Assembly: GCF_039526245.1 (NCBI RefSeq)
Contig: NZ_BAAAIV010000011.1
Span: 1 to 64,000, forward strand
Direction of reading: 5' to 3'
Source: Arthrobacter_H rhombi
Lineage (GTDB): Bacteria > Actinomycetota > Actinomycetes > Actinomycetales > Micrococcaceae
Length of the DNA: 64,000 nucleotides
Shown here piece after piece: positions 1-8,179 of this stretch (its first letter is position 1; each line of letters opens with the position of its first letter). Both the position numbers and the translations under genes were made by a program. The notes below the pieces were generated by a model, which worked only from the letters and a program-made list of their open reading frames with translations, was not told the DNA's origin and did no database searches.

Positions 1-22
1 ACGCCGCCGGACCATTATTAGG

Positions 23-60
23 CTCAGGGCCCTGGACATCAGTCCAGGGCCCTGAGTCAT
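23..60 (+). terminator. Rho-independent terminator of an upstream gene
   Basis: A 14-bp perfect stem (23-36 with 43-56) closes a 6-base loop and is followed by a short T-rich stretch (57-65). It probably ends a gene that lies left of the window. Confidence 0.75.
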
Positions 61-128
61 TTAACGCGCTGTTCAGGCCATCGGAACTACCCCAACAATG
101 CATGAGCTGGCGGAGGTAGGGTGGAAAT

Positions 129-656
129 ATGGATGGCATTTTTTCCCACGCGGAACCAGGGTTCGACGCCGGCCCGGCAGGCTCGGCGCCCGGGCACTCA
201 GAGCCAGTCGTGGCGGCCGTGACGGTGCCGATGGAGTGCGACCAGGCCTTTGAGGGGTTCGTCGACTATCTGCACTTGTGGTGGCCCTTGGGGACGCTCT
301 CAGGGATCGGCCCCGGTTCCCATCTCGGGTTCGAAGGACAGGACCTGGTGGAGGAATCGGAAGCGGGGGAGCGGCGACGGTGGGCGACGATTGGCCGCTC
401 GGAGGCGCCCCTGCGCATCGAGCCGCAGGGATTGGCGCGAGGCGTACTTGAACTGGATTTCACCCTGGGATATGAGCAGGAAGCCCCCACTCGCGTGGCT
501 ATCGAATTCCTGGAAACCGGAACAGGTGCAACCGATGTCACGCTCACGCACGACGGCTGGTCCAATGGCGAGGCAGGAGAGGGGCAGCGCGAGCTGGCCA
601 AGGCCTGGCCCGAAGTGCTGGGGTATTACCAGCGCTTCATGGGTGGCGCCGCCTAG
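129..656 (+). CDS. SRPBCC (START/Bet v1-like) domain protein
   Basis: A 175-residue soluble protein. After a poorly conserved 25-residue N-terminus, residues 28-172 look like an SRPBCC ligand-binding fold. It has the usual opening strand (VVAAVTVPMECDQAF), a Trp-Trp-Pro segment near residue 52, a central run of beta strands, and a C-terminal amphipathic helix ending YYQRFMGG. Proteins of this AHSA1/polyketide-cyclase-like group bind hydrophobic ligands or act as co-chaperones, and no specific substrate can be read from the sequence. A GGAGGT motif at 112-117 sits about 11 bases before the ATG and supports this start. It stands alone between an upstream terminator and tRNA-Pro. Confidence 0.7.
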   Translation: MDGIFSHAEPGFDAGPAGSAPGHSEPVVAAVTVPMECDQAFEGFVDYLHLWWPLGTLSGIGPGSHLGFEGQDLVEESEAGERRRWATIGRSEAPLRIEPQGLARGVLELDFTLGYEQEAPTRVAIEFLETGTGATDVTLTHDGWSNGEAGEGQRELAKAWPEVLGYYQRFMGGAA

Positions 657-839
657 GCCGCAGGAAGTGCTCCACTGTCCCGGTAGGGGAACCTTGTGGT
701 AGCTGTCCATCGATGACGGCCCGGTTGGGGCGTCAAGGCGTTGGGCGTTTGCGGCGGTCAGGTCCTGGCGTGCGCACCGGGGCCTCCGATTAGTGAATTC
801 GGCCTCGACCCGGTAAACTTTTTGAGGTTGATAACCCCA

Positions 840-916
<77 letters not shown>

Positions 917-969
917 CTTACCCGAACAACGGATTGAGGTTCGTTGTCCGGGCTTGGTTATCAGCAGCG

Positions 970-998
970 AGTGGGGCCGAGGAATCGGCCCCACTTTT
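970..998 (+). terminator. Terminator after tRNA-Pro
   Basis: A 10-bp perfect stem (971-980 with 985-994) with a GGAA tetraloop is followed by TTTT (995-998). It ends the tRNA transcript and lies just downstream of the convergent lacI-family gene. Confidence 0.85.
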
Positions 999-1016
999 GC
1001 GTCCGGGTGTCCGGGG

Positions 1017-2033
1017 TCAGTGGGAGGGCGGCGCAGTCGAGGACCGGGCCATGAACTCGGTGGGGTAGAAACCCTCGGTTGGATCTGTTCCCTGTTCGCC
1101 TTCGCCGAGTAACGACAGCAGCTTGCCGACGGCGGCCGCTCCCTGTCCGCCGGGGTTCTGCGCGATCGTGCTCAAACCGAAGAGCTCCCCGAGCTCATGG
1201 CCGTCGATGCCGACGACAGAGACGTCAGCTGGGACCTGCAGTCCCAGATCGCGGGCGGCAAGGATCGCGCCGAAGGCCATCTCATCGGAGGCGCAGACGA
1301 ATGCTGTCGGTCGCCGTCGTGGATTGGATAGGACGTTGCGGACCTTCTGGTAGGCGCCGGCGGTGGTGAAATCAGCGGTCAGCAGCCATTCGGGTCGCAC
1401 GGGTAGTTCGGCTTGGTCCATTGCGAACTCGAAGCCATCCTCTCGTGCGGATCCCAGCTTGAAGTCCACCTCGAACTCTTCCGAACCACCGAGGAAGGAC
1501 ACCTCGCGGTGACCCAGGCTGATCAGGTGCTCCGTGGCTAGTGCTGCGATGTTGAAATCATCCACGCGAATGGTCGCGATCTGGGGGATAAGTCCACCAA
1601 TTGCGACGACTGGTTTGCGCACCGATGCGAGTTGGCCGATCTCCGCGGGCTCCAGCTTCAGGGTCACCGTGATGACCCCGTCCAGTCGTTTGCGCAGCAG
1701 GAGTTCCGAGAAGACCGAGTCACGGTGGCGTTGTTCTCCGCCGGTGTTGTAGAGGGTGAGGTCGTAGCCGGCGTCGATCAGGGCACTCGTTGCACCCTGA
1801 AGCACTGTGGAGAAGTACCATCTTCCGACTGTCGGAACCACGAGGCCGATGTTCCGGCTGCGCCCTGATGCCAGTGAGGAGGCGTTGAAGGACACCACGT
1901 AGTCGAGGGCATCAGCTGCCTCGCGCACGCGTTCACGGCTGGCTGGGGATACCTTGCCATTTCCGCTCAAGGCTCGTGAGACCGTGGCGACGGAGACGCC
2001 GGCCCGCTCGGCGACGTCCTTGATGCTGGCCAT
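1017..2033 (-). CDS. LacI-family transcriptional regulator of the maltose locus
   Basis: 338 residues. The N-terminal helix-turn-helix (residues 1-50, ASIKDVAERAGVSVATVSRAL) and hinge helix (ASSLASGRSRNIGLVVP) are textbook LacI/GalR features. They are followed by a periplasmic-binding-protein-like effector domain to residue 330. AAGGA lies 5 bases before the ATG. It sits 59 bp downstream of the alpha-glucosidase gene on the same strand, so it is probably co-transcribed with it. Two perfect LacI-family operators lie in the divergent promoter region at 3909-3977. The context makes it a likely maltose or maltodextrin-responsive repressor (MalR-like). The ligand is inferred from the neighbours, not from binding-pocket residues. 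Confidence 0.9.
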   Translation of the reverse strand: MASIKDVAERAGVSVATVSRALSGNGKVSPASRERVREAADALDYVVSFNASSLASGRSRNIGLVVPTVGRWYFSTVLQGATSALIDAGYDLTLYNTGGEQRHRDSVFSELLLRKRLDGVITVTLKLEPAEIGQLASVRKPVVAIGGLIPQIATIRVDDFNIAALATEHLISLGHREVSFLGGSEEFEVDFKLGSAREDGFEFAMDQAELPVRPEWLLTADFTTAGAYQKVRNVLSNPRRRPTAFVCASDEMAFGAILAARDLGLQVPADVSVVGIDGHELGELFGLSTIAQNPGGQGAAAVGKLLSLLGEGEQGTDPTEGFYPTEFMARSSTAPPSH

Positions 2034-2092
2034 CTGTTTCCTTCCGCTTCGGGTCCTAGACCCTTTTGGGCCTGGACTGGTGCGTGGCGCCC

Positions 2093-3877
2093 CTACCGCG
2101 GTTCTGGCTGGAGCCAGACTGCTGCATTCGCGGCCAGCCGGGGTACCCCGGTGTCGTGCTGCACTGCTTCCGGGGAGCTGGCCACCAGGACGCTGCCGGA
2201 GGGCAGGTCCACGGGGGCCTGCGACATGTTGAGCACGACGTCAATGCCGGAGTTCTCGAACGCAATGACTTCTGCCCCATGGCCGGTATCCAGCCAACGT
2301 AGGCCGCCCGAACCGAGCTTCAGCCTACGCCGTGCTTCCAGCGTTTGGCGGTACAGCGACAAGGTCGACCCCTGGTCTGCCGCTTGGACGGAGCGGGCCA
2401 GGCCCTCCCAGCCGTCGGGCTGTGGGAGCCAGGACGTCGCCGACGGGCTGAAGCCCAGTGTTGGACCCTGCGGCGTCCACGGCAATGGCACACGGCAACC
2501 GTCGCGGCCGACCCGTTCGCCAGCGGTGCGGAAGAAGTTCGGGTCCTGCCGGAAACGGTCCTCCAATCTGGTGTGGTCAGGCAAGCCCAGCTCCTCACCT
2601 TGGTAGAGGTATGCACCTCCGGGCAGGGCGAGCATGAACAAGCTGGCGGCGCGGGCCCGTGCCCTTCCAAGGTCGTGGTCAGGTTGGGGGTCTCGTGGAC
2701 CGAGGCCATCGCCCAGCCGGACCGGCGTGGTGGAACCGAAGCGCGTCACCGGCCGGGAGACGTCGTGGTTTGAGAGTACCCAGGTACTCGGGGCTCCGAC
2801 AGCGTCAAAGGCCTCCAGGGAGCGCTGCACCACGGCGCGCAGGGCCGTGGCATCCCAGCCGGTGTTCAGATAGGGGAAGTTGAAGGCCTGATGCATTTCG
2901 TCGGGTCGGACCCAGTCCGCGACCGCGTCGACGGGGTGGGCATTGGCCTCGGCGCACAAGATGCGTTGGCCGTCGTATTCGGACAGAATGGACCGCCAGC
3001 GCCGGTAGATGGCGTGGACTCCCGGACGCCCGAACATCGGGGCTGCGGAAAACGGGTAGCCGGGGGTGGGGGAGCCGTCGGCGGTTCCACCCCAGTCGGG
3101 CAGGCCGGCTTCCTTGACCAGGGCGTGGGCCACGTCGACCCGGAACCCTGCGACGCCGCGGTCCAACCAGAAGCGCAGTACGCGATCGAATTCCGCGTGC
3201 ACTGCCGGGCAGTCCCAATTGAAGTCCGGCTGCGAGGAGTCGAAGAGGTGCAGGTACCACTGGCCCGGCGTGCCGTCGCCGGTCGTGACCCGGGTCCAGG
3301 CCGGGCCGCCGAAATGGGATTGCCAGTTGTTGGGTGGCTCGTTGCCGTCGGGCCCGCGGCCATCACGGAAGATGAACAGGTCACGCTCTGCCGATCCCGG
3401 GCCGGCGGCCACGGCAGCCCGGAAGGCAGCATGCTGGTCCGAACAGTGATTGGGCACCAGATCGACAATGACCCGTAGGCCCACGGCATCGGCCCGCGAA
3501 ATGAGGGCGTCGAAGTCCTCGAGGTTGCCGAAGAGCGGGTCCACGTCGGTGTAGTCGGCGACGTCGTACCCGGCGTCGCGCTGCGGGGAGGGGTAGAAGG
3601 GGGAGAGCCAGACGGCGTCCACCCCGAGCTCGGCGATCTGGTGGAGTTCTGCGGTGATGCCGGCTAAATTGCCGGTGCCCGTCCCCTGCGCATCACGGAA
3701 GGAACGCGGGTAGATCTGGTAGATCACCGCGCTGCGCCACCACGAGTCGTCGGCAGTGGGCGCATGGACGAGCGCGCCTGGCTCGGCCTCGGGCCGGGGC
3801 GGCGAAATCACGGGGGCGGCGGAGGTGTCTGCGCCAGGCAGGACGGACCCCGGGGACGGGGCTGCGGGTGGGAACAT
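2093..3877 (-). CDS. GH13 alpha-glucosidase (oligo-1,6-glucosidase/maltase type)
   Basis: 594 residues, cytoplasmic (no signal peptide). After a Pro/Ala-rich leader of about 45 residues, the GH13 barrel begins at WWRSAVIYQIYPRSF. Region I is DLVPNHCSD (139-147). The nucleophile Asp248 lies in GFRVDVAH, the general acid Glu310 in CAEANAHP, and the transition-state stabiliser Asp372 in SNHD. This layout matches exo-acting alpha-glucosidases that release glucose from maltose and short maltodextrins or isomaltodextrins. GGAG lies 6 bases before the ATG. It is transcribed away from malEFG and toward the LacI-type gene, from a region holding two LacI operators. Linkage preference (alpha-1,4 or alpha-1,6) cannot be settled by eye. 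Confidence 0.9.
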   Translation of the reverse strand: MFPPAAPSPGSVLPGADTSAAPVISPPRPEAEPGALVHAPTADDSWWRSAVIYQIYPRSFRDAQGTGTGNLAGITAELHQIAELGVDAVWLSPFYPSPQRDAGYDVADYTDVDPLFGNLEDFDALISRADAVGLRVIVDLVPNHCSDQHAAFRAAVAAGPGSAERDLFIFRDGRGPDGNEPPNNWQSHFGGPAWTRVTTGDGTPGQWYLHLFDSSQPDFNWDCPAVHAEFDRVLRFWLDRGVAGFRVDVAHALVKEAGLPDWGGTADGSPTPGYPFSAAPMFGRPGVHAIYRRWRSILSEYDGQRILCAEANAHPVDAVADWVRPDEMHQAFNFPYLNTGWDATALRAVVQRSLEAFDAVGAPSTWVLSNHDVSRPVTRFGSTTPVRLGDGLGPRDPQPDHDLGRARARAASLFMLALPGGAYLYQGEELGLPDHTRLEDRFRQDPNFFRTAGERVGRDGCRVPLPWTPQGPTLGFSPSATSWLPQPDGWEGLARSVQAADQGSTLSLYRQTLEARRRLKLGSGGLRWLDTGHGAEVIAFENSGIDVVLNMSQAPVDLPSGSVLVASSPEAVQHDTGVPRLAANAAVWLQPEPR

Positions 3878-3908
3878 GCGCTCCAGCTTAGCCGCGGATC
3901 ACTCGCTG

Positions 3909-3922
3909 TGGAAGCGGTTGCA
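3909..3922. promoter_or_regulatory. LacI-family operator O1
   Basis: TGGAAGCGGTTGCA is a full match to the LacI/GalR operator pattern TGNAANCGNTTNCA. It lies 32 bp upstream of the alpha-glucosidase start. Confidence 0.85.
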
Positions 3923-3963
3923 ATGATCTGCCCCAGTCAGACGGGTGGTGTGGACGAGATGAG

Positions 3964-3977
3964 TGAAAGCGCTTACA
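3964..3977. promoter_or_regulatory. LacI-family operator O2
   Basis: TGAAAGCGCTTACA is a perfect match to the same pattern, with its centre 55 bp from that of O1. It lies about 107 bp before malE. The two sites probably give joint control of both divergent transcripts by the adjacent LacI-type protein. Confidence 0.9.
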
Positions 3978-4083
3978 GTTATGCCATACATCACAATGTC
4001 CTCCAGGGGCAGGGGCCTGTCAGGCGGCGACGCTGACTGGTCCGGGGCCCGGGGGTACTGCACTGAGCTTCGGAGAGGCACAC

Positions 4084-5382
4084 ATGAAGAACACCACCGA
4101 CGGCCGGGGACTGGTTTCCCGTCGTTCCTTCGCCCTGGGCGCTTTCGGCACCTCGGCTGCCCTGATGCTGGCTGCCTGTGGCGGCGGCACCGGCAACAGC
4201 ACACCGGCGTCGAACTCCGCGTCCAGTGGGGCAGCGAAGTCCACAACGGCGACCCTGACCCTGTGGGTCGATGCCGAGCGTTCCCCGGCGCTGAAGGAGA
4301 TCGCCGCGAAATTCAAGGCCGACAAGGGCATCGCCGTCAAGCTGGTCGTGAAGGATTTTGCCGCAGTGCGCGACGACTTCATCACCCAGGCCCCGACCGG
4401 CAAGGGCCCCGACGTCCTCGTCGGCCCCCATGACTGGCTGGGCAAGTTGGTGCAGAATGGTGTCGTCGCCCCGCTGCAGCTCGGGGACAAGGCCTCGCAA
4501 TTCGCGGAATCCTCCATCCAGGCCATGACGTACGAGGGCCAGGTCTACGGCCTGCCATACTCCATTGAAAACGTGGCGCTGGTCCGCAACACCGCGCTCT
4601 CGCCCGAGCCGTTGAAGACCTTTGACGAGGTGGTGGCCGCAGGCAAGAAGGCGGTCTCCGGTGGCAAGGCCAAGTACCCGTTCCTCGTCGGGCTGGACCC
4701 GAAGCAGGCCGATCCGTACCACACGTACCCGCTGCAGACCTCCTTCGGTGCCCCGGTCTTCGCGCAGAAATCCGACGGTTCCTACGACGGATCCAAGGTC
4801 ATCATGGACAATGCCGGCGGCGTGAAGTTCGCCGAGTTCCTGGCCAAGAACGGCGACAAGGGCACCAAGGTCTTCAACTCCAACATCACCGGGGACATCG
4901 CCAAGGAGAAGTTCCTGGCCGGGCAGTCCGCCTACTTCCTCACCGGACCGTGGAACATCCCGGACATCCAGAAGAAGGGCATCAAGTTCGCCGTCGACCC
5001 GCTGCCCACCGCCGGTGACCAGCCAGCCCAGCCGTTCATCGGGGTCAACGGGTTCTTCATCTCCTCCAAGAGCAAGAACACGCTGGCGGCCACGGAATTC
5101 GTCGTGAACTACCTCAGCCAGGAAACCGCGCAGGACGCCCTGTTCAAGACCGGCGGCCGACCGCCGGCGCTGACGGCTTCCTTCGAGAAGGCGTCAGCTG
5201 ACCCGGTGGTGAAGGCCTTCGGCGAGATCGGGGCCAACGGCGTCCCGATGCCCGCAGTGCCGGCCATGGACGCCGTCTGGGCCGACTGGGGAGGCACCGA
5301 GCTGAACCTCATTAAGGGCAAGGAATCGAACCCGGGCGCTGCCTGGAAGAAGATGGTCGCCACGATCAACAAGAAGATCTAG
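4084..5382 (+). CDS. malE: Maltose/maltodextrin ABC transporter substrate-binding lipoprotein
   Basis: 432 residues. The N-terminus has a twin-Arg SRRSF motif (12-16), a hydrophobic stretch, and a lipobox LAAC with the lipidated Cys at about 32, so it is an exported, membrane-anchored solute-binding protein that may use Tat. The mature part carries the family-1 binding-protein pattern (TLTLWVDAERSPALKEIAAKF; GPHDWLGKLVQNG; the YGLPYSIENVAL segment typical of MalE; a C-terminal AVWADWGGTELN). GGAGAGG lies about 7 bases before the ATG. It is the first gene of malEFG plus a GH13 enzyme and is controlled by the two upstream LacI operators. It captures maltose or maltodextrins for MalFG. Confidence 0.93.
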   Translation: MKNTTDGRGLVSRRSFALGAFGTSAALMLAACGGGTGNSTPASNSASSGAAKSTTATLTLWVDAERSPALKEIAAKFKADKGIAVKLVVKDFAAVRDDFITQAPTGKGPDVLVGPHDWLGKLVQNGVVAPLQLGDKASQFAESSIQAMTYEGQVYGLPYSIENVALVRNTALSPEPLKTFDEVVAAGKKAVSGGKAKYPFLVGLDPKQADPYHTYPLQTSFGAPVFAQKSDGSYDGSKVIMDNAGGVKFAEFLAKNGDKGTKVFNSNITGDIAKEKFLAGQSAYFLTGPWNIPDIQKKGIKFAVDPLPTAGDQPAQPFIGVNGFFISSKSKNTLAATEFVVNYLSQETAQDALFKTGGRPPALTASFEKASADPVVKAFGEIGANGVPMPAVPAMDAVWADWGGTELNLIKGKESNPGAAWKKMVATINKKI

Positions 5383-5420
5383 CACCCTTCCCTCCCGCTG
5401 CCCGCGTGCAGCACCGGGGT

Positions 5421-5455
5421 GCGGGGTGGCGACTCCAGGTCGCCACTCCGCGCCT
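5421..5455 (+). terminator. Intra-operon hairpin between malE and malF
   Basis: A 13-bp stem (5421-5433 with 5439-5451, one G-T wobble) with a 5-base loop is followed by GCCTTTC. It lies 38 bases after the malE stop. It probably acts as a partial terminator or 3'-end stabiliser, so that malE mRNA exceeds malFG mRNA. It also argues against any malF start inside it. Confidence 0.65.
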
Positions 5456-5556
5456 TTCATCACCTATCGCATCACCCGTCGCGCGCGAACGCGGACGGCC
5501 CAGTAACCATGCGCTCAACTGCCCCGCGGTCGCGCACAACGAAGGCACGGACACCG

Positions 5557-7185
5557 ATGGCAGGCACCACGCTCACCACCTCCAGCACACCCCCGACACC
5601 CTCCGGATCGACCCGGCCGCCCGGCCCCCGGCGTCCGAAGCGCACGTCGGATTCCCTGCTGGGCATCCTGGCGAAGATCGTGTTCCTGGGGTTCGTCGAC
5701 GCCATTGCCGTGTTCGTCATGTTCCAGCTGGCGGCCAGCTCCGAGTGGCTCATCCTGGTGATCTCCGCGATCGTGACGGCGGTGGTCAACTGGATCTACC
5801 TGCGTCGCGACGGCCTGCCCGCCAAATACCTGGCCCCGGGCGTGTTCTTCCTCCTGCTCTTCCAGGTCTTCGTCATGGTTTTCTCGACCTACATCGCCTT
5901 CACCAATTACGGCGACGGACACAACTCGTCCAAGGCCGATGCCATCGAGTCCATCCAACTCTCCGCGCAGGAACGCGTCCCCGATTCCCCGCAGTACGCA
6001 GCATCCGTGCTGGAAAAGGGCAGCGACCTCTATCTGCTCGTCACCGCACCGGACGGGGCAGTGAAGCTCGGCGGCAACGGCCGGCCCCTGCAGGACGCCA
6101 CCGCCTCGACCACCGGTCCGACCGGTGCGGCCACCGGGGTGGAGGGCTACACCACGCTGGACTTCGCCACCCTCCTCCAACGCCAGCAACAGATCGCCGA
6201 CCTGAAGGTCCCCATCAGCGACAATGTCGAGGACGGTTCACTGCGTACGGCCGATGGCTCGACCGCCTATGTCTACAAGCCCAAACTCTCCTACGACGCG
6301 GCAGCCGACACGTTCACCGACACCACCAACGGCACGGTCTACCGCGACTCGGGCCAGGGCACCTTTGCCGCGCAGGACGGCACCGAACTGGCGACCGGCT
6401 GGAAGATCAACGTCGGGCTCGACAACTTCACCCGGGCCTTCACGGACCCGAACCTGCAGGGCCCGCTGCTACAGGTCGTGCTCTGGACCTTTGCCTTCGC
6501 CCTGCTTTCGGTGGCCAGCACGTTTGCCCTGGGACTCTTCCTGGCCATGGTCTTCAATCGGGCCGACCTGCGCGGCAAGAAGATCTACCGGGTGCTGATG
6601 ATCCTGCCCTATGCCTTCCCCGCGTTCCTCTCCGGGCTGGTCTGGTCCGGGCTGCTGAACCCGGAATTCGGATTCATCAACAACGCCCTGCTCGGAGGAG
6701 CCCAGATCCCCTGGCTCACTGACCCCGTGCTGGCCAAGGTCTCGGTCCTGGTGGTGAACCTGTGGCTGGGCTACCCCTACATGTTCCTGGTCTGCACTGG
6801 GGCCCTGCAGTCACTGCCCGACGACGTCGAGGAGGCCGCCCGCATGGACGGGGCCGGTGCCTGGAGGATCTTCCGGGCCATCAAGCTTCCCCTGCTGCTG
6901 GTCTCGCTGGCCCCGCTGCTCATCGCGAGCTTCGCGTTCAACTTCAACAACTTCAACGTGATCTACATGCTCACCGGTGGCGGGCCGCGGTTCGACGGCA
7001 CCACCTTCGACATCGGCGGCACCGACATCCTGATCACGATGGTCTACAAGATCGCGTTCGGCGCCGGCACCGGCCGCGACTACGGGCTCGCCAGTGCCTT
7101 GGCCATCATCATCTTCATCATCGTCGCCGTCGTCTCCGCGATCAGCTTCCGGCAGACCAAGTCCCTCGAGGAGATCAACCGATGA
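5557..7185 (+). CDS. malF: Maltose ABC transporter permease MalF
   Basis: About 542 residues from the ATG at 5557, with GAAGG 11 bases upstream. The frame is open back to 5419, but that would place the start in a terminator-like hairpin, and the upstream part reads as low-complexity Arg/Ser/Thr. A second ATG at 5509 is possible. It has several N-terminal membrane segments (from about LLGILAKIVFLGFVDAIAVFVMF), a large extracytoplasmic P2-like loop, and then the binding-protein-dependent permease domain. The EAA loop reads EEAARMDGAGAWRIFRAIKLPLL, which docks the ATPase. It overlaps malG by ATGA. Confidence 0.92.
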   Translation: MAGTTLTTSSTPPTPSGSTRPPGPRRPKRTSDSLLGILAKIVFLGFVDAIAVFVMFQLAASSEWLILVISAIVTAVVNWIYLRRDGLPAKYLAPGVFFLLLFQVFVMVFSTYIAFTNYGDGHNSSKADAIESIQLSAQERVPDSPQYAASVLEKGSDLYLLVTAPDGAVKLGGNGRPLQDATASTTGPTGAATGVEGYTTLDFATLLQRQQQIADLKVPISDNVEDGSLRTADGSTAYVYKPKLSYDAAADTFTDTTNGTVYRDSGQGTFAAQDGTELATGWKINVGLDNFTRAFTDPNLQGPLLQVVLWTFAFALLSVASTFALGLFLAMVFNRADLRGKKIYRVLMILPYAFPAFLSGLVWSGLLNPEFGFINNALLGGAQIPWLTDPVLAKVSVLVVNLWLGYPYMFLVCTGALQSLPDDVEEAARMDGAGAWRIFRAIKLPLLLVSLAPLLIASFAFNFNNFNVIYMLTGGGPRFDGTTFDIGGTDILITMVYKIAFGAGTGRDYGLASALAIIIFIIVAVVSAISFRQTKSLEEINR

Positions 7186-8117
7186 GCACCACCACCATCA
7201 CGTCCCCGGTCCCGGGGACCGGGCACGACGACGGCACCACGGTTCCACTGCACCGTCGCCAGCCCTTCGGGCGCTGGTTCGCCGACAAGGGGTGGCGGCA
7301 CATCGTGGGCATCCTGGCGGCCGTCTTCTCCGTTTTCCCGCTGCTCTACGTCCTCTCCGCTGCGCTGAATCCGGCAGGCACCATGGCCGGGGCCTCCAGC
7401 CTGTTCACCGAGTTCGGCTGGGGCAACTTCGAGGCGCTGTTCGCCAACCAGGAACGGCCCTTCGGCCGCTGGTTCGCCAACACCCTGCTCATCGGACTGG
7501 TCACCAGCGCGTTGACCGTGTTCCTGGGAGCGATGGCTGCCTATGCGTTCTCCCGCATGCGTTTCGCCGGCCGCCGGGTGGGACTGCTGACCTTGTTGCT
7601 GTTGCAGATGTTCCCCCAGCTGCTGACCGTGGTGGCGATCTTCCTGTTGCTGAACTTCCTCGGTGACATCATTCCGGCCATCGGCCTGGGCAGCTCACTG
7701 GGATTGATCATGGTCTACCTCGGCGGCGCCTTGGGCGTGAACACGTATTTGATGTACGGGTTCTTCAACACCGTCCCGCAGTCACTGGACGAGGCAGCCC
7801 GCATCGACGGTGCCTCCCACGTGCAGGTGTTCTTCAAGATCATCCTGCCCCTGGTCACCCCGATCCTTGCCGTCGTCGGACTGCTGGCCTTCATCGCGAT
7901 CTCCAGCGAGTTCGTCATCGCCTCGGTGGTGCTCACCGACCCCGAATCGCAGACGCTCGCCGTCGGGTTGTACTCCTACGTCGCCCAGCAACGCTCCGAG
8001 AACTGGGGCGTCTTCGCCGCTGGAGCCGTGCTGGCCGCGATCCCCGTGATGGCCTTGTTCCTGTTCCTGCAGCGCTACATCACCACCGGGCTGACCTCCG
8101 GCGGGGTCAAGGGCTGA
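7182..8117 (+). CDS. malG: Maltose ABC transporter permease MalG
   Basis: 311 residues from the ATG that overlaps the malF stop (ATGA). It has six predicted membrane segments. The EAA loop DEAARIDGASHVQVFFKIILPL is the contact site for the ATP-binding subunit. The C-terminus FLQRYITTGLTSGGVKG is the conserved MalG tail. It works with MalF and the lipoprotein MalE to import maltodextrins. No ATPase gene is in this operon; the best candidate lies at 19510-20658. Confidence 0.94.
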   Translation: MSTTTITSPVPGTGHDDGTTVPLHRRQPFGRWFADKGWRHIVGILAAVFSVFPLLYVLSAALNPAGTMAGASSLFTEFGWGNFEALFANQERPFGRWFANTLLIGLVTSALTVFLGAMAAYAFSRMRFAGRRVGLLTLLLLQMFPQLLTVVAIFLLLNFLGDIIPAIGLGSSLGLIMVYLGGALGVNTYLMYGFFNTVPQSLDEAARIDGASHVQVFFKIILPLVTPILAVVGLLAFIAISSEFVIASVVLTDPESQTLAVGLYSYVAQQRSENWGVFAAGAVLAAIPVMALFLFLQRYITTGLTSGGVKG

Positions 8118-8179
8118 AACTACCGTCCGGGAATCCGGCAGGGCCCGGCGATGAGAGACTGTCCAGCAGGAGGACACCC

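Noticed and set aside
921..952. Second hairpin after tRNA-Pro (CCCGAACAACG / CGTTGTCCGGG)
   Set aside because: It has an internal mismatch and no T-tract; the terminator at 970-998 is better.
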